DNA from: Njordibacter sp028825405
Lineage (GTDB): Bacteria > Pseudomonadota > Gammaproteobacteria > Pseudomonadales > Balneatricaceae
Assembly (NCBI RefSeq): GCF_047730065.1
Contig: NZ_CP159829.1
Coordinates: 2,480,001 to 2,544,000 of the forward strand
Length of the DNA: 64,000 nucleotides
Direction: 5' to 3'
Shown: positions 38,812-48,383 of the stretch, piece after piece
How positions within the stretch are numbered: position 1 is the first letter of the stretch
How the letters are laid out: each line of letters opens with the position of its first letter
Position numbers and translations under genes: made by a program
The notes under the pieces: model-generated
Seen by the model: only the letters and a program-made list of their open reading frames with translations
What the model was told of the DNA's origin: nothing
Database searches by the model: none

Positions 38812-39864
38812 CTATTTACTCAAAGTAAGACGTGCAATATCCTTTCGAGTATGTGGTTTTAAGTCAATGACCTCACCATTAAATGTCATCTGAGCCACAC
38901 CAGAAGAACGGCCCAGCAATATTTCTATTGGCGCAGTGACGACTTGTTCAATGGTCGAACCTGAAGCGTATAAGTCCGACAATATCATTTTTCCGTTACC
39001 GTCTTTAATCTCTACCCAACAGTCTTTGTCAAACGCCATCATAAGCAGGACTTCATTTGGCCCCAGCACTGCAACATCTGCAGCCCCTGTAGACTCTTCT
39101 GTTTGGGCCACTGCTGGCACTGCGATAATTTCTGGGTTGAGTGCAGATGAATCACTAACATCACTCATTTCAGGGCTCACTGATACAGCTTCACTTAGAG
39201 CAGTCACTATCGGTTTAACAGCCACTATTTCAGCCACATCCAATGTTTGAACTGGCGCCTCTGTGGCTGCTGCCTGATCGTCAGACACCGTTGCTCCCAC
39301 TTCACTAGGGTTGGCCGCGAGTAATTCCATGTCAGAACTATTATCGTCTTCCCCAAGACTTTCAACAACCAGGTCAGCTGCAGTGTTTGACAGCGTTACA
39401 TTATTTAATCGCTGGAGCATTGACCCACCGTTTTGATGTTGCCACCATAAAACTGACGCGACCACCAAGCCAATGACAAAAATAATTGAGATTAACTTCA
39501 CCCAGGTATCACCGGGCTTACTTTGCTGGCCCAACTGGTGGACGCCTGGCATGGGCTTTTTGTTTTGGTTTGGTACACCGTATATGGCATCAAACTCAGC
39601 CACTAAGGCCTGACCATCCAAACCTAAATGACGAGCATATGAACGAATGTACCCCCGAGCAAAGAGAGAACTTGAAATGATGTCAAAGTTACTTTCTTCA
39701 AGCGCATCGATAACTTTTGATGTTAAGTGCAAGTCGCGCGCAACTTCTTTTTGCGAATAGCCACGCTCTTCGCGAGCCTCGCGCAATAAATGACCAGGAA
39801 AGCCACGCACTTCACCGTCTAATTCTGGCTGGTCCTGCATACCTAATAATTCCACATCGTTCAC
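38812..39864 (-). CDS. rodZ: cytoskeletal protein RodZ
   Basis: The 350-residue protein has an N-terminal helix-turn-helix fold (about residues 22-100, LREAREERGYSQKEVARDL) that binds MreB. A single membrane helix lies at about 122-141, followed by an acidic linker (about 150-265). The C-terminal DUF4115-type beta domain follows (CWVEIKDGNGKMILSDLY). It organises rod-shaped cell growth, so the organism is probably a rod or curved rod. Confidence 0.93.
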   Translation of the reverse strand: MNDVELLGMQDQPELDGEVRGFPGHLLREAREERGYSQKEVARDLHLTSKVIDALEESNFDIISSSLFARGYIRSYARHLGLDGQALVAEFDAIYGVPNQNKKPMPGVHQLGQQSKPGDTWVKLISIIFVIGLVVASVLWWQHQNGGSMLQRLNNVTLSNTAADLVVESLGEDDNSSDMELLAANPSEVGATVSDDQAAATEAPVQTLDVAEIVAVKPIVTALSEAVSVSPEMSDVSDSSALNPEIIAVPAVAQTEESTGAADVAVLGPNEVLLMMAFDKDCWVEIKDGNGKMILSDLYASGSTIEQVVTAPIEILLGRSSGVAQMTFNGEVIDLKPHTRKDIARLTLSK

Positions 39865-39987
39865 TATCCGATCCTTTTATTGTTTTAGGAGGCTGGTTTC
39901 ATGCACATCACCACGCCTTTTTTACTACGCTATACGCCTATCATAGCGCTGATTTTTGGACACTACCAGCATGGGTAAGTTCCTTGG

Positions 39988-41103
39988 CTAAATTTGCTTA
40001 GCTTCAATACGGGCCGCATGGGCTGCACTGCGCCGAGTACGGTCTTTGACCTGACCCACAAGTTGCCCACAGGCGGCGTCAATATCGTCACCCCGAGTCG
40101 ATCTAATGGTGGTGGTAATGCCAGATTTTGCCATGATACGCTGAAATGCTTCAATTTGTGGTCTTGGGCTACGACGGTAATCTGATCCGGGAAACGGGTT
40201 AAACGGGATAAGATTCAATTTGCAAGGCACCCGCTTAAGCACTTGGGCAAGTTCACGGGCATGCTTGGGCTGATCATTAATACCATCGATCATGGTGTAT
40301 TCCATGGTGATGACCCGCTTGTCTGTTAGGTTTTCTAAGTAGCGGTTGCAGGCATCTAACAAAGCCTCAATATTATATTTTTTATTCACCGGCACCAGTT
40401 CATTGCGCAGTAAATCATTAGGAGCGTGCAAAGAAATGGCTAAGGACACATCAGTGATTTGACTCAAACGATCGATGGCAGGCACCACGCCTGCAGTACT
40501 CAGGGTTACGCGACGCTTGGAAAGGTTATAGGCATTATCATCCATCATCAGGGCAATGGCAGGAGTCACACTATCAAAATTAAGCAGAGGTTCGCCCATA
40601 CCCATAAAGACAACGTTGGTGACTCTTCTGGGTCCATTTGGATCCACTGGGCCAAAGGACTTAATGGCAATTCGCAATTGGCCAACAATTTCAGCCGCGG
40701 TTAGATTGCGGTTGAATCCTTGTTTGCCCGTCGAACAAAAGCTACAGTCCAAAGCACAGCCAACTTGAGATGACACACACAGAGTCGCTCGGTCACCATC
40801 AGGAATAAGCACCATCTCAACCTTGTTACCACCGGAGACACCAATGACCCACTTGCGCGTCCCATCTTTTGAATCACCACGATACAGCACTTCAGGTTCT
40901 ATAATTTCAGCACTTAGGGTTAGTTTTTCACGCAGCTTTTTACTCACATTGCTCATACTTTCAAAGTCGTCTGCACCAAACTGATGGATCCATTTCATCA
41001 CTTGAACTGCCCGAAACTTCGGCTCATCCATGGTTTTGAAAAAGGCTTCCATTTGCGCTTGGGAAAACCCCAAAATATTTATTTTCGTGCTAACTTCGGA
41101 CAT
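39988..41103 (-). CDS. rlmN: dual-specificity 23S rRNA/tRNA methyltransferase RlmN
   Basis: This radical SAM enzyme methylates C2 of A2503 in 23S rRNA and A37 in some tRNAs. The 4Fe-4S motif is CALDCSFC, followed by the GMGEPLLNFD SAM motif, and the C-terminal AACGQL cysteine used in the mechanism is present. The start at 41103, seven bases after AGGT, gives MSEVSTKINILGF and 371 residues; an in-frame start at 41121 is less likely. Confidence 0.95.
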   Translation of the reverse strand: MSEVSTKINILGFSQAQMEAFFKTMDEPKFRAVQVMKWIHQFGADDFESMSNVSKKLREKLTLSAEIIEPEVLYRGDSKDGTRKWVIGVSGGNKVEMVLIPDGDRATLCVSSQVGCALDCSFCSTGKQGFNRNLTAAEIVGQLRIAIKSFGPVDPNGPRRVTNVVFMGMGEPLLNFDSVTPAIALMMDDNAYNLSKRRVTLSTAGVVPAIDRLSQITDVSLAISLHAPNDLLRNELVPVNKKYNIEALLDACNRYLENLTDKRVITMEYTMIDGINDQPKHARELAQVLKRVPCKLNLIPFNPFPGSDYRRSPRPQIEAFQRIMAKSGITTTIRSTRGDDIDAACGQLVGQVKDRTRRSAAHAARIEAKQI

Positions 41104-41161
41104 TTTAAGACCTGTAAACATTACCTAATTTTGCGTCACCATTTTGATGGTCTAAAGGCAA

Positions 41162-41186
41162 TGCGGCGTTCACAAAGATCGCCGCA
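41162..41186 (-). terminator. GC hairpin between ndk and rlmN
   Basis: The arms TGCGGCG (41162-41168) and CGCCGCA (41180-41186) are perfect complements around an 11-nt loop, about 50 bp past the ndk stop. The following minus-strand sequence TTGCCTTTAG has only a weak T content, so termination may be partial. Confidence 0.45.
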
Positions 41187-41238
41187 CGTTGCAAGCTGTG
41201 TTAGCGGCTAATCATCAGCCTACGTTAAGCCAACTCAA

Positions 41239-41646
41239 TTAGCTACCGAAGAAGTAAGCAATTTCGCGAGCGGCTGACGTCGTTGAGTCTGATCCATGAA
41301 CTGCGTTTGCATCTATGGACTCTGCAAAGTCACAACGAATTGTGCCTGCAGCTGCTTCTTGTGGGTTAGTTGCACCCATTAGATCACGGTTTTTGTTCAC
41401 TGCACCTTCACCTTCAAGAACCTGCACAACAACAGGCCCAGAGGTCATAAATGCAACCAAGTGACCAAAAAATGGTCGCTCGCTATGCTCAGCATAAAAG
41501 CCTTGGGCTTCAGCCTCAGACAATTGCTTCATTTCCATACTAACAACTTTAAGGCCGTTAGTTTCGAAACGAGAAACGATTTTGCCGATTACATTTTTTG
41601 CTACAGCATCAGGCTTGATGATGGACAGAGTGCGTTCTACCGCCAT
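41239..41646 (-). CDS. ndk: nucleoside diphosphate kinase
   Basis: The start at 41646, six bases after GGAG, gives MAVERTLSIIKPDAVAKN and 135 residues. The catalytic histidine lies in NAVHGSDS. The enzyme balances NTP and dNTP pools through a phospho-histidine intermediate. It sits between the isc operon and rlmN, as in Pseudomonas. Confidence 0.97.
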   Translation of the reverse strand: MAVERTLSIIKPDAVAKNVIGKIVSRFETNGLKVVSMEMKQLSEAEAQGFYAEHSERPFFGHLVAFMTSGPVVVQVLEGEGAVNKNRDLMGATNPQEAAAGTIRCDFAESIDANAVHGSDSTTSAAREIAYFFGS

Positions 41647-41775
41647 GGTATTCTCCAAACAGTGGGACCCATTAAATGGGTTAATATTAAAAAAGCAAAA
41701 TCGTATTCAAAGATACGACAATTTTGACCGCGTGATTATACGCTGTATCGAACTTCTTTAATAGACTGCTTGACG

Positions 41776-41976
41776 CTAATCCAATTCATCAATCCATGCG
41801 GTCTGAATCGCTTCTAAAATCTTTTCTCCACAGCGTTTGGGATCGTCATTAAAGTCGGGCAAGGCCATGACCCATTCCATTAAATCGGTGAACCGCACTA
41901 GGCGCGGATCCACATCTGGATGGGCTTCATATAACTCAATCGCTATATCAAGGGTATCTGTCCATAACATACTCAT
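41776..41976 (-). CDS. iscX: Fe-S assembly protein IscX
   Basis: The 66-residue acidic protein has the family signature (LDIAIELYEAHPDVDPRLVRFTDL and a WIDELD tail, given here by its ends). IscX binds IscS and iron and tunes cluster assembly. It is the last gene of the isc operon, 27 bp after fdx. Confidence 0.95.
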   Translation of the reverse strand: MSMLWTDTLDIAIELYEAHPDVDPRLVRFTDLMEWVMALPDFNDDPKRCGEKILEAIQTAWIDELD

Positions 41977-42003
41977 AAAAACCTCCCCATATATCTAGCA
42001 GCC

Positions 42004-42342
42004 TTAATGGGCTTCAGAGACTATATTAATAGTGTACTTTGGAATTTCCACTACTAAATTGTCGTCGGCAATGACCGCCTGACAACTGAGTCTAGAGTCT
42101 GGCTCTAAACCCCAAGCCTTATCTAACATGTCATCTTCTAATTCATCAGATTCAATCATTGAATCAAAGCCTTCACGCACAACGACGTGACAAGTGGTGC
42201 AGGCACATGATTTCTCACAAGCGTGCTCTATATCGATACCATTAGCCTTAGCAGCGTCTAAAATAGTCTGCCCCGCAGGGGCTTCAAACACCTGCCCCTC
42301 TGGACAAAGTTCAGCATGAGGCAAAATAATAATTTGTGGCAT
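42004..42342 (-). CDS. fdx: isc-type [2Fe-2S] ferredoxin
   Basis: The 112-residue adrenodoxin-type ferredoxin has cluster ligands Cys42, Cys48, Cys51 and Cys87 and the usual non-ligand Cys46. It supplies electrons to IscS/IscU cluster assembly. It lies 42 bp downstream of hscA in the isc operon. Confidence 0.97.
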   Translation of the reverse strand: MPQIIILPHAELCPEGQVFEAPAGQTILDAAKANGIDIEHACEKSCACTTCHVVVREGFDSMIESDELEDDMLDKAWGLEPDSRLSCQAVIADDNLVVEIPKYTINIVSEAH

Positions 42343-42384
42343 GTACGTTAGCTCCTAAGCTCACTACAATTATGGCCAGCTGGG

Positions 42385-44268
42385 TTACAGCTGATCTACA
42401 GACTTACCCGCAAGGGCCCGTTTAATACTGTCATCCATACGCATCGCTGCGTAGGCATCACTGGCCTTAGCCATAATTTCAATTTGTTTAGCGATGGCAT
42501 GATGGTCTTGGCCGTTGCGTACCACGACTAATTGCTCCATTTGGGTGACGATAGCTTGCTGTTCTGACGCCGTAAGAAGACGTTCAGCATCTTCAGCAAG
42601 GGCCATAGTCACCGCTTCTAAAAGACGATCAGCCTCCACTTGCTGTTCGCGCAAACTGCGCGCACTGCGGTCGTCTTCCACATTGGTCCAACTGGCTTTA
42701 ATCATGTCTGCAATTTGTAAGTCAGACAAGCCATAAGAGGGCTTTACTTGCACCGACGCCGCCACACCAGAAGTTAACTCACGGGCGCTCACCTCTAGCA
42801 AACCATCAGCATCCACCTGAAATGTCACTCGAATTTTAGCTGCACCTGCCGCCATTGGAGGAATACCACGAAGTTCAAAACGAGACAAAGAACGACAATC
42901 TTGAACCAGTTCACGCTCACCTTGTAACACATGAATCGCCATGGCTGTTTGACCATCTTGATAGGTTGTAAATTCTTGAGCACGGGCCACGGGTATGGGG
43001 GTATTGCGGTCAATAACCCGCTCCACTAAGCCGCCCATCGTCTCCAAACCTAAGGATAGGGGCAACACATCAAGCAAGAGTAATTCTTCACCACTTTGAT
43101 TACCCGCCAACACATCAGCCTGACGCGCTGCGCCCAAGGCGACCACTCGGTCTGGGTCAATGTCTGTTAGTAACGGTTGCTGAAATAATTCAGTCACCCG
43201 TTCTTGCACCCTTAAACTGCGCGTTGATCCTCCCACCATGACGATTCGCGAAATCCCATCAACCGTCACTTTGGCATCTCTTAAGGTGCGCTTAGTGGCT
43301 TTAATCGCTTTATCAATAATTGGATCTAACAATATATTCATCTGCTCACGAGTCAGTTCTATGTCAGCAAAGTCTGCGTCACCTGGCCAACCACTAAAGG
43401 ACATTTGAGTCGTTTGCGTATGACTTAATAATTCTTTGCCTGCTCTAGCAAGGCGCAGTAAAAAACGCTGTTGTGATAAGTCTAGTTGAGCCGGTATCTG
43501 CCTTTGATGACGCATCCATTCAGCCAAAGCATGGTCAAAGTCATCACCACCTAAGGCAGAATCGCCACCCGTCGCAAGCACTTCAAATACACCTTGCTCC
43601 ATGCGCAGTATCGAGATATCAAAAGTACCTCCACCTAAATCGAATACGGCAATCGTGCCTTGCTCTTGCTGATCCTGCTCCAAACCATACGCCACTGCAG
43701 CTGCAGTAGGCTCATTGAGCAGACGCAACACCTGAATACCCGCCAATTGAGCCGCATCTTTGGTGGCCTGACGCTGCGCGTCATCAAAATAAGCTGGCAC
43801 AGTAATCACGGCGCCCACCAATTCTCCACCTAAACTACTCTCTCCACGTTGCACTAAAGCCCGAAGAATATCTGCAGAGACCTGCACTGGGCTTTTTAGC
43901 CCTGATACCGTATTAATCAGGGGCATGCCTTGATCACACGCTTCAAACAAATAGGGCATGTTTTCACCCAGACGTTTGACGTCTTCAATACCACGGCCCA
44001 TTAAACGCTTAACAGACATTACCGTATTGGCAGCATCATCGACTAAATGGGATTGAGCCTTAATGCCAACTTGGGGCAACTCATCAGCCAAATACCGCAC
44101 CACAGAAGGCAATAAATGCTCACCTCGACTATTAGGCAAAGTCTCTACTTGTCCGCTACGAACACTTGCTACTAACGAGTGGGTGGTACCAAGATCTATA
44201 CCTACGGCAAGTTTTCGCTGATGAGGTTTAGCACTTTGACCGGGCTCTGCAATTTGCAACAAGGCCAT
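42385..44268 (-). CDS. hscA: Fe-S cluster chaperone HscA (Hsp70 family)
   Basis: The 627-residue protein has the ATPase motifs VGIDLGTTHSLVA and IAVFDLGGGTFDIS and a substrate-binding domain, and lacks the EEVD tail of DnaK, as expected for HscA. It releases clusters from IscU with its co-chaperone HscB, encoded just upstream. Confidence 0.97.
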   Translation of the reverse strand: MALLQIAEPGQSAKPHQRKLAVGIDLGTTHSLVASVRSGQVETLPNSRGEHLLPSVVRYLADELPQVGIKAQSHLVDDAANTVMSVKRLMGRGIEDVKRLGENMPYLFEACDQGMPLINTVSGLKSPVQVSADILRALVQRGESSLGGELVGAVITVPAYFDDAQRQATKDAAQLAGIQVLRLLNEPTAAAVAYGLEQDQQEQGTIAVFDLGGGTFDISILRMEQGVFEVLATGGDSALGGDDFDHALAEWMRHQRQIPAQLDLSQQRFLLRLARAGKELLSHTQTTQMSFSGWPGDADFADIELTREQMNILLDPIIDKAIKATKRTLRDAKVTVDGISRIVMVGGSTRSLRVQERVTELFQQPLLTDIDPDRVVALGAARQADVLAGNQSGEELLLLDVLPLSLGLETMGGLVERVIDRNTPIPVARAQEFTTYQDGQTAMAIHVLQGERELVQDCRSLSRFELRGIPPMAAGAAKIRVTFQVDADGLLEVSARELTSGVAASVQVKPSYGLSDLQIADMIKASWTNVEDDRSARSLREQQVEADRLLEAVTMALAEDAERLLTASEQQAIVTQMEQLVVVRNGQDHHAIAKQIEIMAKASDAYAAMRMDDSIKRALAGKSVDQL

Positions 44269-44279
44269 GTATATATTCC

Positions 44280-44807
44280 TTAATCGAGCAATACACCCTC
44301 GAGGGTATTTAATTGCTGCTGTAACTTAACGATAAACTGAAGTTTACGCACTGATGTTTCAGCCGCTTCCAACTGAGTTGAGCTATAGGCCTGAGCAAAT
44401 TCAGTTTCTAATTGGCTAGCCTGAGTCTGCAACTCAAATGCCATAGTGTCCATTTCAGTTTCTGGATCTTGCGCCTGATGTATATCTTCTAGACGCTCTT
44501 GCTGCTCAATTTGATGCAATAGAAAGTCTAGAGGCATGCTGGTATTGGTTGGCACTAGTGGATCCATACCATGAAGTTGCAACAGGTAAATGCCACGTTT
44601 TAATGGTTCACTTAAGGTGGCATAGGCTTGATTCAAGTAGGCAGTAATTTGCACTGCCTGCCTTTGATCACTATCTGATTGGGATACAAACCGATCTGGA
44701 TGATGCTGCTGCTGAAGGCGTCGGTGAGATTGGCGCAGACCATCAAGGTCTATGGCAAAGTCACGCGACAGTCCATAACAAGAGAAAAAATCTTGGCTAA
44801 TATCCAT
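44280..44807 (-). CDS. hscB: Fe-S co-chaperone HscB (J-domain)
   Basis: The 175-residue protein has an N-terminal J domain with the HPDRF motif (about residue 36) and a C-terminal three-helix IscU-binding domain. It stimulates HscA and delivers IscU. It is 11 bp upstream of hscA. Confidence 0.96.
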   Translation of the reverse strand: MDISQDFFSCYGLSRDFAIDLDGLRQSHRRLQQQHHPDRFVSQSDSDQRQAVQITAYLNQAYATLSEPLKRGIYLLQLHGMDPLVPTNTSMPLDFLLHQIEQQERLEDIHQAQDPETEMDTMAFELQTQASQLETEFAQAYSSTQLEAAETSVRKLQFIVKLQQQLNTLEGVLLD

Positions 44808-44830
44808 AGAACTGGGTCACCAAAGGCCTA

Positions 44831-45154
44831 CTAAACGTTAAAGCTTTCACCACAACCACATTCACTTTTTGAATTAGGGTTATTAAATTGAAAACCTTCA
44901 TTAAGACCTTCTTTGGCATAATCCAATTCAGTACCATCAAGATACAACAAGCTTTTTGGATCAATGACTACTTTCACTCCCTTGCTATCAAAAATCGCAT
45001 CATCTGCAGAGATTTTATCAACAAACTCAAGAATGTAAGCCATCCCGGAACAACCTGTGGTACGCACACCTAAGCGCACACCCTCACCTTCGCCACGATT
45101 AGCTAAATAATTTGTGACATGATCAGCAGCTGCTTGGGTAATGGTAATGGCCAT
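44831..45154 (-). CDS. iscA: iron-sulfur carrier IscA
   Basis: The 107-residue A-type carrier has the three conserved ligands Cys35 (RTTGCSG), Cys99 and Cys101 (SECGCGESF). It transfers or stores clusters during [4Fe-4S] maturation. It is in the usual place between iscU and hscB. Confidence 0.97.
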   Translation of the reverse strand: MAITITQAAADHVTNYLANRGEGEGVRLGVRTTGCSGMAYILEFVDKISADDAIFDSKGVKVVIDPKSLLYLDGTELDYAKEGLNEGFQFNNPNSKSECGCGESFNV

Positions 45155-45193
45155 GATGCCCTCCTCCTAAAAATACTTAATAACGCCAGAGCG

Positions 45194-45571
45194 TTATTGC
45201 TTGCTCTTATAATTTACAATGGCGGCTTTAATCGCATCTTCGGCTAATACAGAGCAATGAATTTTTACTGGCGGCAAGGCCAGCTCTTCAGAGATATTGG
45301 AATTACGGATTTCACCCGCTTGATCCAGGGTCATGCCCTTCATCCATTCGGTGACCAATGAGCTTGACGCAATAGCCGAACCACAACCATAGGTCTTAAA
45401 CTTAGCGTCCTCAATGATACCTGCATCATTAACTTTAATTTGCAGACGCATAACATCGCCACAGGCTGGAGCTCCAACCATACCGGTTCCAACGTGCGCA
45501 TCTGTTTCATCCATTTTTCCTACGTTACGTGGATTTTCGTAATGGTCTAAAACCTGTTCGCTATATGCCAT
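45194..45571 (-). CDS. iscU: iron-sulfur cluster scaffold IscU
   Basis: The start at 45571 (AGGTG six to seven bases upstream) gives MAYSEQVLDHYENPRNVGKM and 125 residues; a GTG at 45580 is less likely. Scaffold cysteines are in GAPACGDV (Cys37), TYGCGSA and KIHCSVLAEDA. The HscA-recognition LPPVK motif is present. Confidence 0.97.
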   Translation of the reverse strand: MAYSEQVLDHYENPRNVGKMDETDAHVGTGMVGAPACGDVMRLQIKVNDAGIIEDAKFKTYGCGSAIASSSLVTEWMKGMTLDQAGEIRNSNISEELALPPVKIHCSVLAEDAIKAAIVNYKSKQ

Positions 45572-45676
45572 GTTACTCACCTCTCTATCTAATTTATAGG
45601 CTCACAGTGGTTCAACCACTGCGCCTGTTATATATTCTTTATTGGACTTTTTACATCAGAGCGGATTGCGCTCCAA

Positions 45677-46891
45677 TTAATGTGCAGCCCACTGCACAGT
45701 GTCCAAGTCAACTCCATCTTTGTACATATCCCACAAAGGCGATAGTTCACGCAACTTATTAACCGCATTGAGAGACAAAGCGATGGCTTCATCAATGTCG
45801 GCTTCAGTGGTAAAACGGCCAATACTAAAGCGAATCGAACTATGGGCTAACTCATCATTCATACCCAAGGCACGCAACACATAAGAAGGCTCTAGACTAG
45901 CCGAAGTACATGCTGAGCCTGACGATACGGCCAACTCACGCAAAGACATGAGTAAGGACTCACCTTCTACAAAGTTGAAGCTAATGTTCGCATTACCCGC
46001 CACGCGTTGTGTAGCATGACCGTTCATATAGACTTCTTCCATATCCTTAACGCCATCCCACAAGCGCTGGCCCAACTTTTGGATGCGCGCATTATCAGCG
46101 GCCATTTCTTCTTGGGCGATCGCAAAGGCAGCACCCATACCCACAATTTGGTGAGTTGCTAAGGTTCCGGAGCGCATGCCACGCTCATGTCCACCACCAT
46201 GGATCTGAGCTTCTAAACGCACCCGTGGCTTACGACACACGTACAAGGCACCGACCCCCTTGGGACCATAAGTTTTGTGAGCCGAGAATGACATCAAATC
46301 CACTTTTGCTGCGGCCAAATCAATGGCAATTTTACCCGTACTTTGAGCTGCATCAACGTGGAACAACACCTTGTTAGCACGCGTTACTTCTGCAATCGCT
46401 GCAATATCTGTGATCACACCAATTTCATTATTCACATGCATTAAGGACACTAAAATAGTATCTTCACGCAGCGCGTCAGCAACCTGCTCAGGGCTAATTA
46501 AACCATCTGGCGTGGGATTTAAGTAAGTCACTTCAAACCCTTCACGTTCAAGCTGACGACAGGTGTCTAACACCGCCTTGTGCTCAATTTTAGAGGTAAT
46601 AATGTGCTTACCTTTTTTGTGGTAAAAATGTGCCACACCCTTAATCGCAAGATTATTTGACTCGGTAGCACCAGAGGTCCACACAATTTCTCGTGGATCA
46701 GCATTAATTAAATCAGCGACTTGACGGCGCGCATTTTCGACCGCCTCTTCAGCCTGCCAACCATATATATGAGAGCGTGACGCTGGGTTACCAAAGTTAC
46801 CCTCTTGCGTTAAACAATCACACATTAGTTTAGCAACCCTAGGATCTACTGGTGTCGTTGCTGAATAGTCCAAAAAAATAGGCAATTTCAT
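45677..46891 (-). CDS. iscS: cysteine desulfurase IscS
   Basis: The start at 46891, behind GGAG, gives MKLPIFLDYSATTPVDPRVA and 404 residues, the E. coli length. The PLP lysine is in SFSAHKTYGPKG and the persulfide cysteine in SSGSACTSASLEPSYV. It provides sulfur for Fe-S clusters and thiolated tRNA. Confidence 0.98.
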   Translation of the reverse strand: MKLPIFLDYSATTPVDPRVAKLMCDCLTQEGNFGNPASRSHIYGWQAEEAVENARRQVADLINADPREIVWTSGATESNNLAIKGVAHFYHKKGKHIITSKIEHKAVLDTCRQLEREGFEVTYLNPTPDGLISPEQVADALREDTILVSLMHVNNEIGVITDIAAIAEVTRANKVLFHVDAAQSTGKIAIDLAAAKVDLMSFSAHKTYGPKGVGALYVCRKPRVRLEAQIHGGGHERGMRSGTLATHQIVGMGAAFAIAQEEMAADNARIQKLGQRLWDGVKDMEEVYMNGHATQRVAGNANISFNFVEGESLLMSLRELAVSSGSACTSASLEPSYVLRALGMNDELAHSSIRFSIGRFTTEADIDEAIALSLNAVNKLRELSPLWDMYKDGVDLDTVQWAAH

Positions 46892-46951
46892 GTATCTTCT
46901 CCACTGTTCGAAACAGCTATTAGTCAATTCTAAAAACAGGTAATTCTATAC

Positions 46952-47425
46952 TCACTCACTGACAAAATTTAGCAATTCTGCAGCATGTGCTTGTCTGATC
47001 TGGCCTTGGCTAGAGACTTGTGCATCACCATCTTTCACCAAACTGGCTAGGCTAATACTATTCAAAAATGAGTGAATTTGGTCACTCAAGTCAGTCCATA
47101 AATCGTGTGTTAAACATCGACTGCCCGCTTGGCAGTTTTCGGTGCCCCGACATCCAGTGGCATCAACTGCCTCATTTACCGCTTCAATCACCTGTGCCAC
47201 AAAAATACTTTCAGCACCCCGACTGAGACAATACCCACCCCCAGGACCTCTTACACTTTGCACTAAACCTTGACGCCGTAACTTGGAAAACAGCTGCTCC
47301 AGATAGGACAGGGAGATCACTTGCCGCTCTGAAATATCAGCCAAACTGATCGGCTTATCAGACGCATGGATCGCAAGGTCTAACATGGCAGTCACCGCAT
47401 AACGGCCTTTCGTGGTGAGCTTCAT
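46952..47425 (-). CDS. iscR: Fe-S cluster-sensing regulator IscR
   Basis: The 157-residue Rrf2-family regulator has a winged helix and cluster ligands Cys92, Cys98, Cys104 and His107. In E. coli the [2Fe-2S] form represses the isc operon. Here an excellent IscR type 1 site overlaps the promoter just upstream, supporting the same feedback. Confidence 0.97.
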   Translation of the reverse strand: MKLTTKGRYAVTAMLDLAIHASDKPISLADISERQVISLSYLEQLFSKLRRQGLVQSVRGPGGGYCLSRGAESIFVAQVIEAVNEAVDATGCRGTENCQAGSRCLTHDLWTDLSDQIHSFLNSISLASLVKDGDAQVSSQGQIRQAHAAELLNFVSE

Positions 47426-47453
47426 TGGAGCGCCTGTAATTTAGTGATGCTCC

Positions 47454-47487
47454 ATTTTACTAAAACCCGACTAAATTAGTCAAGTAT
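47454..47487 (-). promoter_or_regulatory. isc promoter with overlapping IscR type 1 operator
   Basis: On the minus strand TTGACT (47478-47483) and TAAAAT (47454-47459) are 18 bp apart. The 25-bp segment 47463-47487 contains the CTTGACT...TTTAGTCGGG core and matches the E. coli type 1 IscR consensus at all but one position. It covers the -35 and spacer, so bound IscR should block RNA polymerase. Confidence 0.85.
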
Positions 47488-47516
47488 TAAAGCGCCCCCA
47501 TTTACAGTGAGTTTTA

Positions 47517-48284
47517 TCAGTGCTTTTCGTCACTGGAATCAATAGCTGCCTCAAAATCTGCCACGTTTAGGGTAGGTAGGCTCTCGTCTATATAACTCGC
47601 ATCCAGCTCTTTCATTTTAGTGGCCATGCAGTGTAATTTTTTATCGACTGCATGCATGTGGTCCAAAATCGCTGCTAAGGATTTAGCGACTGGGTCGGGC
47701 AGGTCTGAACTCATGCCATAAGCATCAAACTTTTCTGCTCGGTCTTGACGTAACTTTTGTTCAGCCTCACTCGGGCGCTCAATAATGCGCCCAGGAATGC
47801 CCACCACCGTGGCGTTTGCTGGTACCGCTTTGGTGACCACAGCGTTGGAGCCAACACGGGCATTTTTACCCACCTCAAACGGCCCTAATATCTTCGCGCC
47901 TGCACCCACAACCACACCATCGTTGAGGGTTGGGTGACGCTTACCTTTATCCCAAGTTGTGCCGCCTAGAGTCACGCCATGATACAGAGTCACATCATCA
48001 CCAATAATAGCCGTTTCTCCAATCACGACACCCATGCCATGATCAATAAAAAAACGATTTCCTATTTGCGCCCCGGGGTGAATCTCAATCCCTGTGAACC
48101 AGCGGGTGATCGTTGATAAATAACGCGCTAGCCACTTGAGGCCCAAGGTCCAAAAACTATGAGCAATCCGATGCATAAGTAAGGCGTGAAGGCCAGGATA
48201 ACAGGTCAAAACCTCAACAAAATTTCGAGCCGCAGGGTCACGGTGGAAAACTGAAGCGATATCCTCTTTTAGATGTCTAAACAT
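47517..48284 (-). CDS. cysE: serine O-acetyltransferase
   Basis: The start at 48284, eight bases after AGGA, gives MFRHLKEDIASVFHRDPA and 255 residues. The left-handed beta-helix acetyltransferase has the DHGMGVVIGETA and GVTLGGT motifs. It makes O-acetylserine for cysteine synthesis and lies next to the isc operon, which consumes cysteine, as in Pseudomonas. Confidence 0.96.
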   Translation of the reverse strand: MFRHLKEDIASVFHRDPAARNFVEVLTCYPGLHALLMHRIAHSFWTLGLKWLARYLSTITRWFTGIEIHPGAQIGNRFFIDHGMGVVIGETAIIGDDVTLYHGVTLGGTTWDKGKRHPTLNDGVVVGAGAKILGPFEVGKNARVGSNAVVTKAVPANATVVGIPGRIIERPSEAEQKLRQDRAEKFDAYGMSSDLPDPVAKSLAAILDHMHAVDKKLHCMATKMKELDASYIDESLPTLNVADFEAAIDSSDEKH

Positions 48285-48383
48285 GACCAAAATCCTCATT
48301 AAAAGGGCTAGAACTCACACTTTGTCCAAGCATCTAAGATGCCATTTAGACAGGTTGTCTGGGTTATGGGGTTTATATGGTGA

